A DNA stretch of 64,000 nucleotides from Oscheius dolichura (taxonomy: Eukaryota; Nematoda; Chromadorea; Rhabditida; Rhabditidae). This document shows, piece by piece, positions 13,208 to 24,460 of this stretch. The notes beneath the pieces were generated by a model that saw only the letters and a list, made by a program, of their open reading frames with translations, had not been told where the DNA came from and made no database searches. Location: the NCBI GenBank assembly GCA_932521035.1, contig OW051492.1:7564001-7628000 (forward strand), read 5' to 3'. A program made the position numbers and the translations under genes. Each line of letters begins with the position of its first letter. The stretch's first letter is position 1.

Positions 13208-14219
13208 GAGAGGAGGGGCCTCCTCTCTGGCTCGGTTACTCGAGTCCTCACTCCTCGTCCTCCCTCTTCTCCTGCTCGTGCTCCACCTCCCCTCGTCTCC
13301 AGTATTCCTATCCTCCTCCTCCTCCTTCTCCTCCGCCGTCATCTTCTTCATCCTCTTCTTCTTTTCCATAATCTTGGCCTTCTTCGTGACGTGCCGCGAG
13401 CGGAAACGCGATGCACTCACTTGCGGGACTGATCTCGGATTTCAGCCACACTTCCGCCGAGTCACCGTTTTATAGTCCTTCCCGTTTAAATCAAAAACTA
13501 ATTTTCTTCTTCCTCTTTTTCTCCTTATTTTATCAACTGGAACACATAATCTCCGAGGGCCAGACACTCTTCCGGTTTCCTGTTCGCGCCCGGGGGATGA
13601 TGGTCGCCCCTTTTTGAAAAGGACGCCACTTGCAAGTGACAGCTCTCGTGGACAGCCGCCGTCTTCATGTCACCCAGCCTTACTATCCCCTACTCCTACC
13701 TCCCGGGTCCGGTCTCGACACGAAATTGATTCATCAGTTCATATTGACTCTGGCAAGAGGATACAACCCGCCTATCTCCACTTGACCCTGCCCTTCTTCA
13801 CTTTTCCCAGGTTTTGAACCAGTCCAATAGGCAGACATCACCCTGCTCCCTCCTCCCGTCCCTGTCCTCCTCTTTTCTGGGCAGACTGGTCCAGACTGAA
13901 ATGAAAAGAGAAGACCGTTGACTCGTTGTCCCTCATGTCGGTAACATGAGCCGCTAAAAGACAATGCCTTTTCGATTTTTGACCCTCTATCTCAGTCGCC
14001 TCTTCCTATCAGAGAGGAGAGACTCCAGGAGGACTACCTGAAGCCGGGGGTGCAGAATTACGGGGGAGGAAAGAAGTCAAATAGGGCGGCCACTGAGCAA
14101 TTGAGGTGAGAGCAGCTCCCTTTTCCAGCTGTTCTCCCCTGGTTAATCTCTCTCGATTCTCGAAAGATCAAGACCTTTCCGAGAAGCAAAGGCCGCCGAG
14201 GAGGAGATGGCCAGATGCT

Positions 14220-14494
14220 GGGCGAACGTTCAAGCACACCGCACCCAAAAACTCACCCAATGCGCCCTGCGCTCGAATAATTCGAAATATAACCCAAAAT
14301 AGAGTTTTTGAGGTGAACATAGTGTTTCTATCGATAACTCAGCAATTTCTTGTTCTTATGGAATATAACCTATATCAGCTTGTCCGCCATAAAATTCTAA
14401 ATAAGATAGACATTAAAAAAATAAGCAAGGTCGAATTATTCGAGCGCAGGGCGCATTGGGTGAGTTTTTGGGTGCGGTGTGCTTGAACGTTGGC
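14220..14494. mobile_element. MITE with ~61-bp perfect terminal inverted repeats, Mutator-like by TSD size
   Basis: The left arm (AACGTTCAAGCACACCGCAC...) from about 14225 and the right arm ending about 14490 are exact reverse complements over roughly 61 bp. The 275-bp element is flanked by a 9-bp direct repeat CCAGATGCT (14211-14219 and 14495-14503), a target-site duplication. A 9-bp TSD and long TIRs suit a non-autonomous Mutator-like element. The core is AT-rich and carries no transposase. Arm identity suggests recent insertion. Confidence 0.85.
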
Positions 14495-14901
14495 CCAGAT
14501 GCTAGCCTCCACCGTCTGTTTATCTCTAGTCGTCCTTCCCTCCTTTCCATCTTTTCTCCGAGTCTTCTCCCCAGCAAAGGCCGTCCTCCCGTCTTCCCGA
14601 CCCCGGGTTTCCGCTTTATTTTCTTCTAGCTATTGTTATACGGCCACAATTATGCTCCAAACATCATCTAGCCCCGCCGCCACCTGCTGCAAACTGACCG
14701 AAACGGGCGGCACCTATTTATATGATTATTTCTCTCTTGTTTTCTTCGTCTCTGCCTAATCCGGGCGTCATCCGTTCTGAGAAATAGAGGGGAAATAGGG
14801 AGAAGAGTCTCTTCAGCCACCTAAAATGTAGACGATTCCCATGGCCCTTCTTCGGCCACTTGAACTTGAGCTCCTCCTGGCGAGGCGGGTAACGATTCCC
14901 C

Positions 14902-14980
14902 ACACCCGTACATTCTCGGCAGACATGTATAACGGTCACCCTTGATTAAAATAGAGTTCTGCCGAGGCTGTACGGGTGCG
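14902..14980. repeat. Short hairpin repeat, copy B
   Basis: About 79 bp: left arm ACACCCGTACATTCTCGGCA(G), right arm CTGCCGAGGCTGTACGGGTG(C). It lies in the pyrimidine-rich region upstream of the GluCl gene and belongs to the same family as copies A, C and D. Confidence 0.78.
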
Positions 14981-15701
14981 GCAGACTTTAGCTGATGGCC
15001 GCCGCCTGCCAGTACCTTCCCCCCGTTGTCCTCTGGTGATGTTGTCGCCTCTTACCCATAGACATTCGCATCGGCAATGCTGATAGATGCATCTATTTTT
15101 CGTTGGGTACATGTCCATTTTCACCAGGCCTCGTCCCCTGTTCCCTCGTCTCCCGATCACCTGTTTATCTCTCCTCGTCCTCCTTCTCCTGATCCTAATC
15201 CGGCTAATATCAGCCCTCCTCCTCCTCCTCCGTCACAAATCTTCTGAATGGCAATTTTTCCACAGCAGCGCCCTGCCAATAAGCCATTAGTTATACGACG
15301 ACGAAGCCAAACGCACACACCTGAAGGGAGAAGGGGGAGGGAGGGGAGACAGAGCCAGTCCTACTTCCCTGACTACCGCCCATTCAGGGGAGACAAAGTG
15401 ACCTATTCTTCTATTTGTCTCCCATCCGGGGCAGACTACCTCCAATTTCATCCTCCCTTCTCTCTCTCTGTTTACCTTCCATATCATCTCGTCTTTACGA
15501 AAATGACCGCGGCCGGTAGCTAATAACGCCTCGTAAACATCAGGCCGCCCTTCTCATCCTCCCTCCATTCTTCACCCAAAATTGACTGCCCCTCCTCTTC
15601 TTTAACTTCTTATAAACCTCGAGCAGCTCTATCTTGTCTTCTCATTTTTGAAACAAATAATCCTCCTCCAGATGACCCTTGGGGTCAGCTAACTCATCCT
15701 G

Positions 15702-18181
15702 ATGCATCTGGCGGCCTTCCTGCTGCTCCTCCCCGCCGTGCTCGTCTCGTCGGCCAAAAGAAAATTAAAGGAACAGGTAGTCCTCTCTAAATACTCTTCT
15801 CAAATATAAAATCTAGGAAATAATCCAACGGGTGCTGAAAGACTACGACTGGCGAGTACGGCCGCGCGGATTGAATGCATCTTGGCCGGGTGAGTAATTG
15901 GACTAATTAGCCAGATGAGCGGGGTGGCTGTGTTATTAAAAAAAGGGGAAATATGATACAGTATCCGTCTTTTTATAGCAAAAGGTATACGGTAGTTTCA
16001 GATACGGGAGGGCCTGTTCTCGTGACGGTGAACATCTATCTGCGGTCGATATCGAAGATCGACGACGTCAACATGGAATACAGTGCTCAGTTCACGTTCC
16101 GCGAGGAGTGGGTCGACGCCCGGCTGGCCTACGAGCGATACGAGGACGAGAACACCGAGGTACGGTAGATGGTAGATAAATAGAAAAGGAGGGTTACTGT
16201 AGGTGCCGCCTTTTGTCGTCCTGGCCACCAGCGAGAATGCCGACCAGTCACAGCAGATCTGGATGCCGGACACCTTCTTCCAGAATGAAAAGTACGTTAT
16301 CTGCTACTATTTTTCTCTTCTTTTAGATTCAAATAAAATAAAGAAGGGGCCGAAAACTCGTAGTAGGACCAAATTGAGACACGATTCTTGACCCAATTTC
16401 CGTAGCCAAGGGATGAGAGCGGACAAATTGGACTCCCAGACAGATGGCGTACTCGCGGGGGAGAAAGGGATTCTAAATCCGGATGCTGTAACTTTACGGA
16501 TGTTAAAAGAAGATTTTGATGATTATTTATTCAAAACTTCATTGTCTCCGGGCTACGGTGGCAAGCGTTCGTTCTGTAGGCGCGCGCCTCGGGTTTCCCA
16601 CTTTTGAGCGCGTTTTCTCCAGATTTCGGTATCTGCCCGGAATATGAAACAGTGTGTCGTGATCAGCAGAATATTGTCTATTTTTTGACTCCAAAACCTA
16701 CCGCCCTTTCCAGAGAGGCACGCCGTCATTTGATCGACAAGCCGAACGTGTTGATCCGTATCCACAAGGACGGCTCGATCCTCTACTCCGTGCGCCTCTC
16801 GCTCGTCCTGTCCTGCCCGATGTCCCTCGAGTTCTACCCCCTCGACCGGCAGAATTGCCTTATCGATCTGGCTTCCTGTGAGTCTCTCTCTCCGGGAAAT
16901 ATAATGCACTTCCTGGGGTTCGGCTCCTTCCGCCTCATTTCCTGCTCCCGGGGATATTGCATAAAAAGGTAGCCGTCCATTTCAGATGCCTACACGACGC
17001 ACGACATCAAGTACGAGTGGAAGGCCACCAACCCCGTCCAGCAGAAGGACGGCCTCCGCCAGTCGCTGCCCTCCTTCGAGTTGCAGGATGTCGTCACGGC
17101 GTACTGTACCTCGAAGACGAACACAGGTAGTCTCCCCCTTCTCGTCCCCGTCCTCCTCCTCCTCCTCCGTCGTCCAGTCCGTGTCCGTTCAGGCGAGTAC
17201 TCGTGTCTCCGCACGCAGATGGTCCTCCGTCGCGAGTTCTCCTACTACCTGCTCCAGGTCTGCTTTGTCGCTTCTTTCTCTCTCCTCCCCGTCTCCTGCC
17301 TCCCCCTAATGTCCTGTTCTAGCTGTACATTCCGTCCTTCATGTTGGTCATTGTGTCCTGGGTCAGTTTCTGGCTCGACAAGGACAGTGTCCCGGCCCGT
17401 GTCACCCTAGGTGCGCTTTCTCTCTTTTTGCTTACTGTGTGCCATTTCAGGAGTAACCACCCTGCTCACAATGACAACACAGGCAGGACCCAGGGCCGTT
17501 TTTGTAATTTTGTTGTCCATTTCAGAGTTCCGGTATCAATGCCAAACTGCCGCCTGTCAGCTACACTAAGGCATGCTCTCTATTCTTTATAAAATTAATA
17601 ATTATAATCAAAAACCATTCTAAAATATTATAATTTTATTCGTTTGCTACACAAAACACTCTAAAATATCAAAAAAACAACAAAGGTTTTTAAATTCTAT
17701 CTCAAACATAACAAAGCAATTGATTTTTATCTCTTTTTGCCTCAATTCTCCACATTTTCTTTATAAAACAACCTCTAAAATATGTCTAACCTACAGGCAA
17801 TTGATGTGTGGATCGGTGTGTGCCTTGCCTTCATCTTCGGCGCCCTGTTGGAGTTTGCCTTGGTGAACTATGCCGCCCGTAAGGACATGACGACCTCTTC
17901 CCGCATGATGCAGCTGCCCCACGACGGCTACCGTCCCCTCCAGGGCTCCCAGCCGCGGACCAGCTGGTTTTGTCGTCTCTTCGTCCGCCGGTACAAGGAG
18001 CGGTCGAAGCGGATCGACGTGGTGTCGCGTGTGGTACGTGTCTGCCCCGGCCGCCCCTAGTCCTTGTCTTTTAGGTGTTCCCCATCGGCTATACCTGCTT
18101 CAATGGTAATTATTGCCCTTTCCCTCTGTGCTTTATAATCCTCTATGTTTAGTCCTGTACTGGGCCGTCTACCTTATGTGA
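15702..18181 (+). CDS. avr-14: Glutamate-gated chloride channel alpha subunit, isoform with membrane cassette 1 (avr-14-like)
   Basis: Thirteen exons: 15702-15776, 15817-15889, 16002-16159, 16203-16291, 16714-16877, 16986-17126, 17193-17257, 17323-17410, 17451-17482, 17526-17570, 17797-18033, 18075-18105 and 18153-18181 (TGA). The signal peptide is [19 protein letters not shown] minus one Leu as read. Hallmarks: [37 protein letters not shown], Cys-loop [35 protein letters not shown] and the second Cys pair ([13 protein letters not shown]). M1 is [21 protein letters not shown]2 begins [17 protein letters not shown], the PAR signature of anion channels. M4 ends VLYWAVYLM. This is a neuronal or pharyngeal inhibitory receptor, the ivermectin-target family. 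Two introns (17483-17525 and 17571-17796) use GC donors. A second membrane cassette follows. Confidence 0.88.
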
Positions 18182-18267
18182 CCCTTCTACGTGGCCTTCG
18201 GTCTGTCTTCTTCTCGATCCTCTTGTCCCCTCTCCAATGTATCCTCTATAAATTCTCCCCTTTCTAG

Positions 18268-19081
18268 GCGAATACAGTTGTGCTCGGGTCAAACTCCTTC
18301 TTCGCAGGGAATACAGGTGCCATCCCCTATTTTCCCTTCAAAGATTCTTTCAGTTATTATCTCATTCAACTTTACATTCCATGTATTATGTTAGTCGTCG
18401 TCTCATGGGTCTCTTTTTGGCTGGACAAGGTGATTCCCCTCCCCCAGCCGCCAATTCTTCTCCTTTAGGATGCTGTCCCTGCTCGTGTATCTCTTGGTGT
18501 AACAACGCTCCTTACAATGACTACCCAAGCCAGTGGTATCAACTCTAAACTACCTCCTGTGTCCTATATCAAAGTATTCATCCACCTCCCTCTCACCAGC
18601 ATGAGATTATTTAGGCAGTTGACGTGTGGATCGGCGTATGTATGGCTTTTATTTTTGGCGCATTGTTAGAATATGCTGTAGTTAATTATTATGGGCGGAT
18701 GGAATTTTTGAAAAAGGTATTTCAAGTAAACAGTGTGTTAGTTGTATAGGAAAAGAACAAAAAGACGAGGATAGATGACTGTGTGTGCCCATCTGATCGT
18801 CAAAATCTACGTCTTGATCTCTCAAGTTACAGGCGAAGAGGATGCGATTGGTTTCGCAGGTAAAACATCCATTAGCCATGACATATATGATTTTAGGCTA
18901 CTCAATACATTAGGACGAGGAGCAGAGCTTTCCAGACGAGTCGACTTGGTATCACGACTCGTTTTTCCCTCATCTTTCGGTTCCTTCTTGGGTATGGCAC
19001 ATCGAAATGACAAAATCTTACTTTTCAGTATTTTATTATTTTGTTTATGTGAAAGGAGCAGAGGTATCCGGCCAAGATTAA
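18268..19081 (+). CDS. avr-14: Alternative 3' membrane cassette of the GluCl gene (isoform 2)
   Basis: Seven exons: 18268-18316, 18354-18429, 18469-18573, 18615-18716, 18750-18859, 18897-18991 and 19029-19081 (TAA). The first begins with the same residues and phase as exon 7 of cassette 1 ([16 protein letters not shown] versus [16 protein letters not shown]), so both can splice to exon 6 ending at 17126. It encodes M1 ([19 protein letters not shown]), M2 ([17 protein letters not shown]), M3 ([16 protein letters not shown]), a shorter M3-M4 loop and M4 ([16 protein letters not shown] then [12 protein letters not shown]). It has no extracellular domain or signal peptide of its own. In C. elegans avr-14 two isoforms share the N-terminal domain and differ in the channel domain, which fits exactly. 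A decayed tandem copy is less likely because every frame and splice site is intact. Confidence 0.8.
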
Positions 19082-19224
19082 CTTATTTCCTCATGATCAC
19101 TTCTTCTCAGCTCAAAATGTGCAATTCTGTGTATAAATTTATTTATCTAACCAAAAACAAGTTTTTCAAATGAGTTAACCAACAAAGAAAAAAATATGAC
19201 AGCGATAAACACCGGAATAGCAAC

Positions 19225-21037
19225 TTACAGCTGAATACCGATATGTTGAAGCATGGGAAGCTTCTTAGTAAAGGCATCCGCAGCCTCTTTAAAAGCTCTC
19301 CGAATACTTTGATAGCAAACTTCCTTGGTCACGCATCTACAGAATGGAATATTCAATTATCAGCTATCAAAAATACCTTGCTGTATTTATTAAATCAAAA
19401 GGTTCCTCGACATATATATAAAATTTAGCATCATCTGGATCTAATTCTGTTCTAAAAAAAGTTAATGATATTAATCAATTTGCTTGGTACCTTAGACATC
19501 TTTTACCAGCTCGTACCGAGATGAAGTATGTATCAAAATCAAAATTATGATAATAAGAAAAGAATCCCATCAAGAGATCACCTATTGGCATAGTGTTTAT
19601 AGGGCGTTCTACAAACAAATGGCATTATTTTAATTGGAGATAATAATTTATATTTATAAATTATTATAAAACTACCTGGCAATCCGTGGAGGTCTTTATA
19701 AAGTTCTAAATCTTCTAGTGGTATTTGCGAAGTAAATAAATCAGGCATGATATACTGCAAATTTGGCAGAACGGCGGGTTGGACACCACATTGAAGATAA
19801 TGTAAAACCAAAAGTATTAACGAGTAGCTAAACCTAGAACATAAAATTTTAAATGTGAAATGACAACCTGTTGAATGTTCCATGCATAGCGTCTGAGATG
19901 TCTTTTCTAATAGCCCAATGTTTTACCAGCAGACAAATCGCAGGAAAACGAACATCAACTCTAGATCACTTTAATAAAGCAAGTTAAGCTGTTACTTCGA
20001 ATAATAATGTATTAGATGTGAATTGTACACGCCGGCAATGTTGTTGACATTAATGTCGAGATCTAAGTCCTCATAAGGTTCATGAAGATCTACTTTTATT
20101 ATGGGAACCTGCGAACCAAAGATGAAAGAATGCTCGATAAACATACTTTTGCCATAATGACTTCGGTATTCCTTACAAAGCCTCTCATCGCTGGGCGTCT
20201 TAAAACTGATTGTATTTTCCTCAAAATTTTTAGACAATGCCTAAAATCAGATGTAAACAGTTTAACTTCATTACTTACGGGCGCTCTGTGAAATAACTAA
20301 GTCCTTTATTGGTCCTTTCAGGCAAGCATAGACAAAGATCCATATCTGAATTAAAGCTTCCACAACCATTTACAGTCGAGCCAACGGCCCATAAGTTTAT
20401 CGAGGGATTATCGTGAAACAACTGAAACGATGCTATATGCATAATAATAAAGGAAACAAACGTTTTGAAATTCATGGAATAACTTATCTCTTACTTGCAT
20501 CTTCCACGCAAATACTCGTGAATTCTAAGAGGATCAACAATACAAATGACTACAGAAACTCAGTACCTGGCCGTTATATTTATAGTGCGTCCAAATGGAT
20601 TGATCAAGGTCTTTGCAAGCTTTCTGATGCCTGAAAATGAAGATTACTGTAAAAAATAAAGCCTTACTTGTCCCTGATAAAAGAAGCAAATTCTAGATGA
20701 CGGTTTTCATTGCAAAATTCAACTCCAAGCAGTTTTCGTTCAAAGTCTAAAGGAATTCCCTTGTCGCGACACCAACTATCAAGACCATTAACATATGGAT
20801 GAACAGCATTCAACGTGCTCGATGTTGGCTGGGGGTGTCTAGGCGGGGTATCCAAGCATATGACGTCAGAATCTTCTCTTCTACAGAATTAATTTAATTA
20901 AACATTAACACATAATAAGCTGCTAAAGTGACTTACCCGCTGAGTTCCTCGTCTTTAGTCTTTTTAGTGGGAACATTATCTACTTTATCATCTAATTGAA
21001 CCAAAGGGACCTTCCTTTTAGCCTTCTTGCGTGCCAT
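19225..21037 (-). CDS. GLD-2-like cytoplasmic poly(A) polymerase
   Basis: About ten short-intron exons from ATG 21037 (MARKKAKRKVPLVQLDDK) to TAA 19225-19227. The nucleotidyltransferase core has the G-S motif and catalytic aspartates (WAVGSTVNGCGSFNSDMDLC, about 20.33 kb) and a third carboxylate in VPIIKVDLHE. LDINVNNIAGVYNSHLI and AICLLVKHWAIRKDI are typical of the GLD-2/Cid1 group. The PAP-associated domain follows (FSYSLILLVLHYLQ; RPINTMPIGDLLMGFFSYY), ending ARCVTKEVCYQSIRRAF. There is no RNA-binding domain, as in GLD-2, which relies on partner proteins to pick mRNAs. The basic N-terminus could be a nuclear signal. It lies tail-to-tail with the GluCl gene and head-to-head with YARS, about 0.7 kb apart. 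Confidence 0.82.
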
Positions 21038-21734
21038 TACCTAGAAGAAAGCTGCTACATCAGATACCGAATCTAAGTAAAAACTTTGATAACTACAAGC
21101 GGTTTTATAAACGCTTCGCTTTACGAACGAACCGAGGTTATTGAATTACCGAAGCATTGCAAAACCTCTCGTCAACGAAAAATGAAAGCCAAAATGTTCA
21201 AATGTTTGAGATTCATCAGACGAGCGTAGGAAAAGAAATGAGAGAGAAAAAGTGAATCGTAAAGGTCTATGGATCGCAGTGGAGCAACCTTCTAGTGCAG
21301 GAATAAAATTTTTCTCTTTCTCTTTTTCCTTTTTCTGAACAGTAATGGTTCTATTAACCTACAGCTTTTATCTTCTCAAAATAGACACAGTATAGCTCAC
21401 AATAGTATTTTTACGTGCAACTACAATCACAATCTCTTCTTCATTCGTTTCTTTACACGCGAGAAGCCTCTGCCTTCTGGCGAACAGCATGTCAAGCAAG
21501 TCGATTATCTAGATAAACCGTAACGGACCGAAGTGAAGTGAAGGGCTACTAGATACAAAAGTAGTAAAGGAACAGCTTGTGACGCTGTTTATGCACGTTT
21601 CCCAACCCTTCCCGACATGAGTCAATCTGATGTAATCTTCTTTCGTATAAAACCCTTTGTGTTATATTCCTTTTCAAGCTTATTCTCTTCTTTCAACGTT
21701 TATTATAATATTATTATAAGCTGTTTCAGCTGCC
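21038..21734. promoter_or_regulatory. Bidirectional upstream region between GLD-2-like and TyrRS genes
   Basis: About 0.7 kb between two divergent ATGs, AT-leaning and without coding signal. A CTGTTTCAG acceptor-like site ends 5 bases before the TyrRS ATG, indicating either a 5' UTR intron or a trans-splice site. Promoter function is inferred from position only. Confidence 0.45.
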
Positions 21735-24353
21735 ATGGCCGATAAGTCAGCAGTAGAACTTTCGGAAGAGGTGAAGCAGAGAAGAGACCTAATTCTTCGG
21801 AATCTCCAAGTAATTGAACCGTTGATTTATTATAGTTATAGGAATACTTGGGCACTGATAAATTGGAAAAACAACTAAGTACCGAAGGGAAGGTCCCTCA
21901 TGTGTACTGGGGCACCGCCACTACCGGCAAGCCTCATGTTGGGTACATGGTACCTATGCAAAAAATCGCAGATATTCTTCAAGCAGGACTCAAGGTGAAC
22001 ATTTTCCTTTTTTATATTGTGTTCTTTAGGTCACGATCCTTTTCGCTGACTTGCATGCGTTTTTGGACAATATGAAAAGTACTTGGGAACTGTTAGAAAA
22101 CCGTGTAATTTACTACGAGCACGTCATCAAAAGTCTTCTGCAATCTTTGGATATTCCTATTGACAGATTGCACTTTGTAAGAGGAACTACCTTCCAGCTT
22201 AGCAGGTTTGCCTTTCGCTTGTATTTTCTTATCTTCTTAGAGAGTACACATTTGATCTCCTTCGGCTTTGCGGACAGGTCTCCCAAAGAGATGCATTCAA
22301 AGCCGGAGCTGAAGTCGTGAAACAAGTCCGTTCTTTGCATTTTTAATCAGAAGTTTGTTTTAGGTCGCATCGCCACTGCTTTCGGGACTCTTATACCCTC
22401 TTTTGCAAGCACTCGATGAGCAATATTTGAAAGTTGATGGACAGTTTGGCGGTGTAGATCAACGGAAAATTTTTATTTTGGCTGAAGAACAGTTACCCAA
22501 GTTGAAGTTAGGGAAAAGATGGCATCTAATGAACCCTATGGTTCCAGGATTAACAGGCGGAAAAATGAGCAGGTAAATCTCGTATTTCTTTTATATATTG
22601 TGGTGTTTAAGCTCTGAAGAAGATTCAAAAATTGATCTCCTAGACAGCCCTGACATTGTATCCCGGAAAATTATGAGTGCGTCCTGTCCTAGAGCAGCAG
22701 TTGACAATGGAGTACTTTCGTTTATCAATTATGTACTTATGCCTATCGCCCATAAAGTCAATCTAAACAACAAGTATGCTTATAAATTACTTTTAATTAT
22801 TAATTTCAGGGAATACACTACTTTTGAAAGTGTTCAGGAAGATTTTCTCGCAGGAAGACTTGATGAAAAACATTTAAAGCAGAAATTAAGCGATTTTCTG
22901 GTTGATTTATTAACAAAGGTGATTTTTGGTTTTCTTCTTTAAAATCACTTCAGGTGCAAGCTCGCTGTGATAATGACGCGGTACACAGTGCATTAGAGAA
23001 GGGTTATCAAAATATGTCAGAACGAAAAACAGAACTTCCTGCCCGAAGTCCTATAGAAATTAGTGAAGCGCAGGAAAAAGTTCTTCATACCATGCTGGAA
23101 GGATCAGAGGTTTGTTTTTTAGTTGTTCTTATAAATAAAAGTTATAGTTAATTGGGAGTGATCATTCTATTCGTTCTTCTCTAGTTGATCAACGTCCATT
23201 TAATATTGTTTTTCCTATTCATCCAAAAGGAAAATTCCATCTAGGATTTATTTCTGGTCTTTTGAAATTCAAGGTTAGAGATGCTTTCTTGATGGACTTC
23301 AGTTTCTGGATTTTAGAGATTACTAGACGCCGGGCTAAATATTTCTGCCATCGTGTTAATTTCGGATATGGAAGCTTTCTTGGATGATGAAAAAGTATCA
23401 TGGGGAGCCAAAGAAGCAAGGGCAGAATACTTTCGAAAAATGGTCGAGTCTTTTATCAAAACGCTAAGGTTACAAGATAGTGTAAAAATTGTTTTATCTT
23501 CCGAGCTTGAAGGATATTTTAACAGGTTTTGAAAGATTTTTGCTTTCATCTTCTATTTTCAGCGATTATGTGCTGGATATGTACAAAATGGCATGCGCCG
23601 TAACAAGAGACGAAACTAGCCTTTGTAAAGGAACATCTCTTGCTGGAAATCTTGTTCCTCTTTTCTACGCATTGAACATACGATTATCAAATGCTGATCT
23701 TATACTTGTTGGAAATGAGCCCGACGCGAAAAAAGTTGCCCAACTTAGTATTAAGGTGACGCTCCTTTACTTCTTTTATACTATTCGTTTCAGCTTCTCA
23801 ATTCCATCGGCAGCCACGCACCTGCCCAAGTCACCGTACCGGTTATCCCCGGCTGCGATGGACAAAAAATGGGCTGTCGGTCGGCTGATTTCCTTTTGGA
23901 TCCTCTAGATACGTCTAAGCAAATAAAAACAAAAATAGCACGGTCGTTTTGTGAGCCGCAAAATCTTTCTGGAAATGTTGCTATGCAATTGGCAAAATTA
24001 GTTATGTTTCCACTCTTATCAGGGAGAAGTAAGACTTAATTTTAATATTTTTTCGAATAAAATTTTAGATCTTGAAATTAATCGCTCAGAAGATAATGGT
24101 GGAAATGTCTCGGTATCAAATTACGAAGCGTTAGAGAAAGAATTCTTAGTTGGCTCTAACGCAGATTTTCCACTTCATCCGGCGGATTTGAAAAATGCTG
24201 TTGTAAATTCCATCAATGGGTATTACTATTTTTCATATGCTAAACAGTGATGTATACAGAGTTTTTGATCCTGTGAGAGCCGATCTAGCGCCAGTTCAAC
24301 AGAAACTACTTGCTGCCGCTTTTCCTTCGAATAAAGGTGGAAAGAAAAAATGA
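21735..24353 (+). CDS. yars-1: Tyrosyl-tRNA synthetase with two tandem class-I catalytic folds
   Basis: Fourteen exons: 21735-21809, 21842-21994, 22030-22205, 22241-22325, 22364-22572, 22612-22773, 22810-22918, 22954-23109, 23148-23273, 23317-23525, 23563-23755, 23794-24028, 24069-24219 and 24260-24353 (TGA). The first half is a canonical eukaryotic TyrRS core: HIGH-like [29 protein letters not shown] and KMSKS-like [16 protein letters not shown]. The second half repeats the fold in degraded form: [18 protein letters not shown] at the HIGH position, [12 protein letters not shown], and [18 protein letters not shown] at the KMSKS position, followed by the same C-terminal helical pattern ([12 protein letters not shown]). 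It ends in GGKKK. The EMAP-II-like tail of vertebrate TyrRS is absent. The second copy is probably non-catalytic, making a pseudo-dimer within one chain, as known for trypanosomatid TyrRS. Confidence 0.88.
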
Positions 24354-24460
24354 CCTCCATGCTTCGTATTTATTGTTGTGCCGTTAGTAAGTGCTTTATT
24401 TTCCCCCGTTGATACCTTTTTGTTTTAATGTTTTAATTTATGGTGATAGGTAAATATTTA

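Larger units (their letters stand above)
10420..15701. other. Long pyrimidine-rich non-coding region upstream of the GluCl gene
   Basis: A 5.3-kb gap between divergent receptor genes. From about 11.0 kb it is strongly pyrimidine-rich on the + strand (CTCCTCCTCC, TCTCTCTC). Open frames here are low-complexity S/P/L peptides that I regard as chance. It contains a MITE (14220-14494), a hairpin copy (14902-14980) and a lone hairpin arm near 13187. It probably includes the promoter and 5' UTR of the channel gene: an acceptor-like CCTCCAG at 15671 is followed by a short upstream ATG frame (MTLGVS) before the chosen start. Confidence 0.5.

Noticed and set aside
18268..19081. Decayed tandem GluCl pseudogene
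   Set aside because: All frames, phases and splice sites are intact and the first exon boundary matches cassette 1; alternative splicing fits better.
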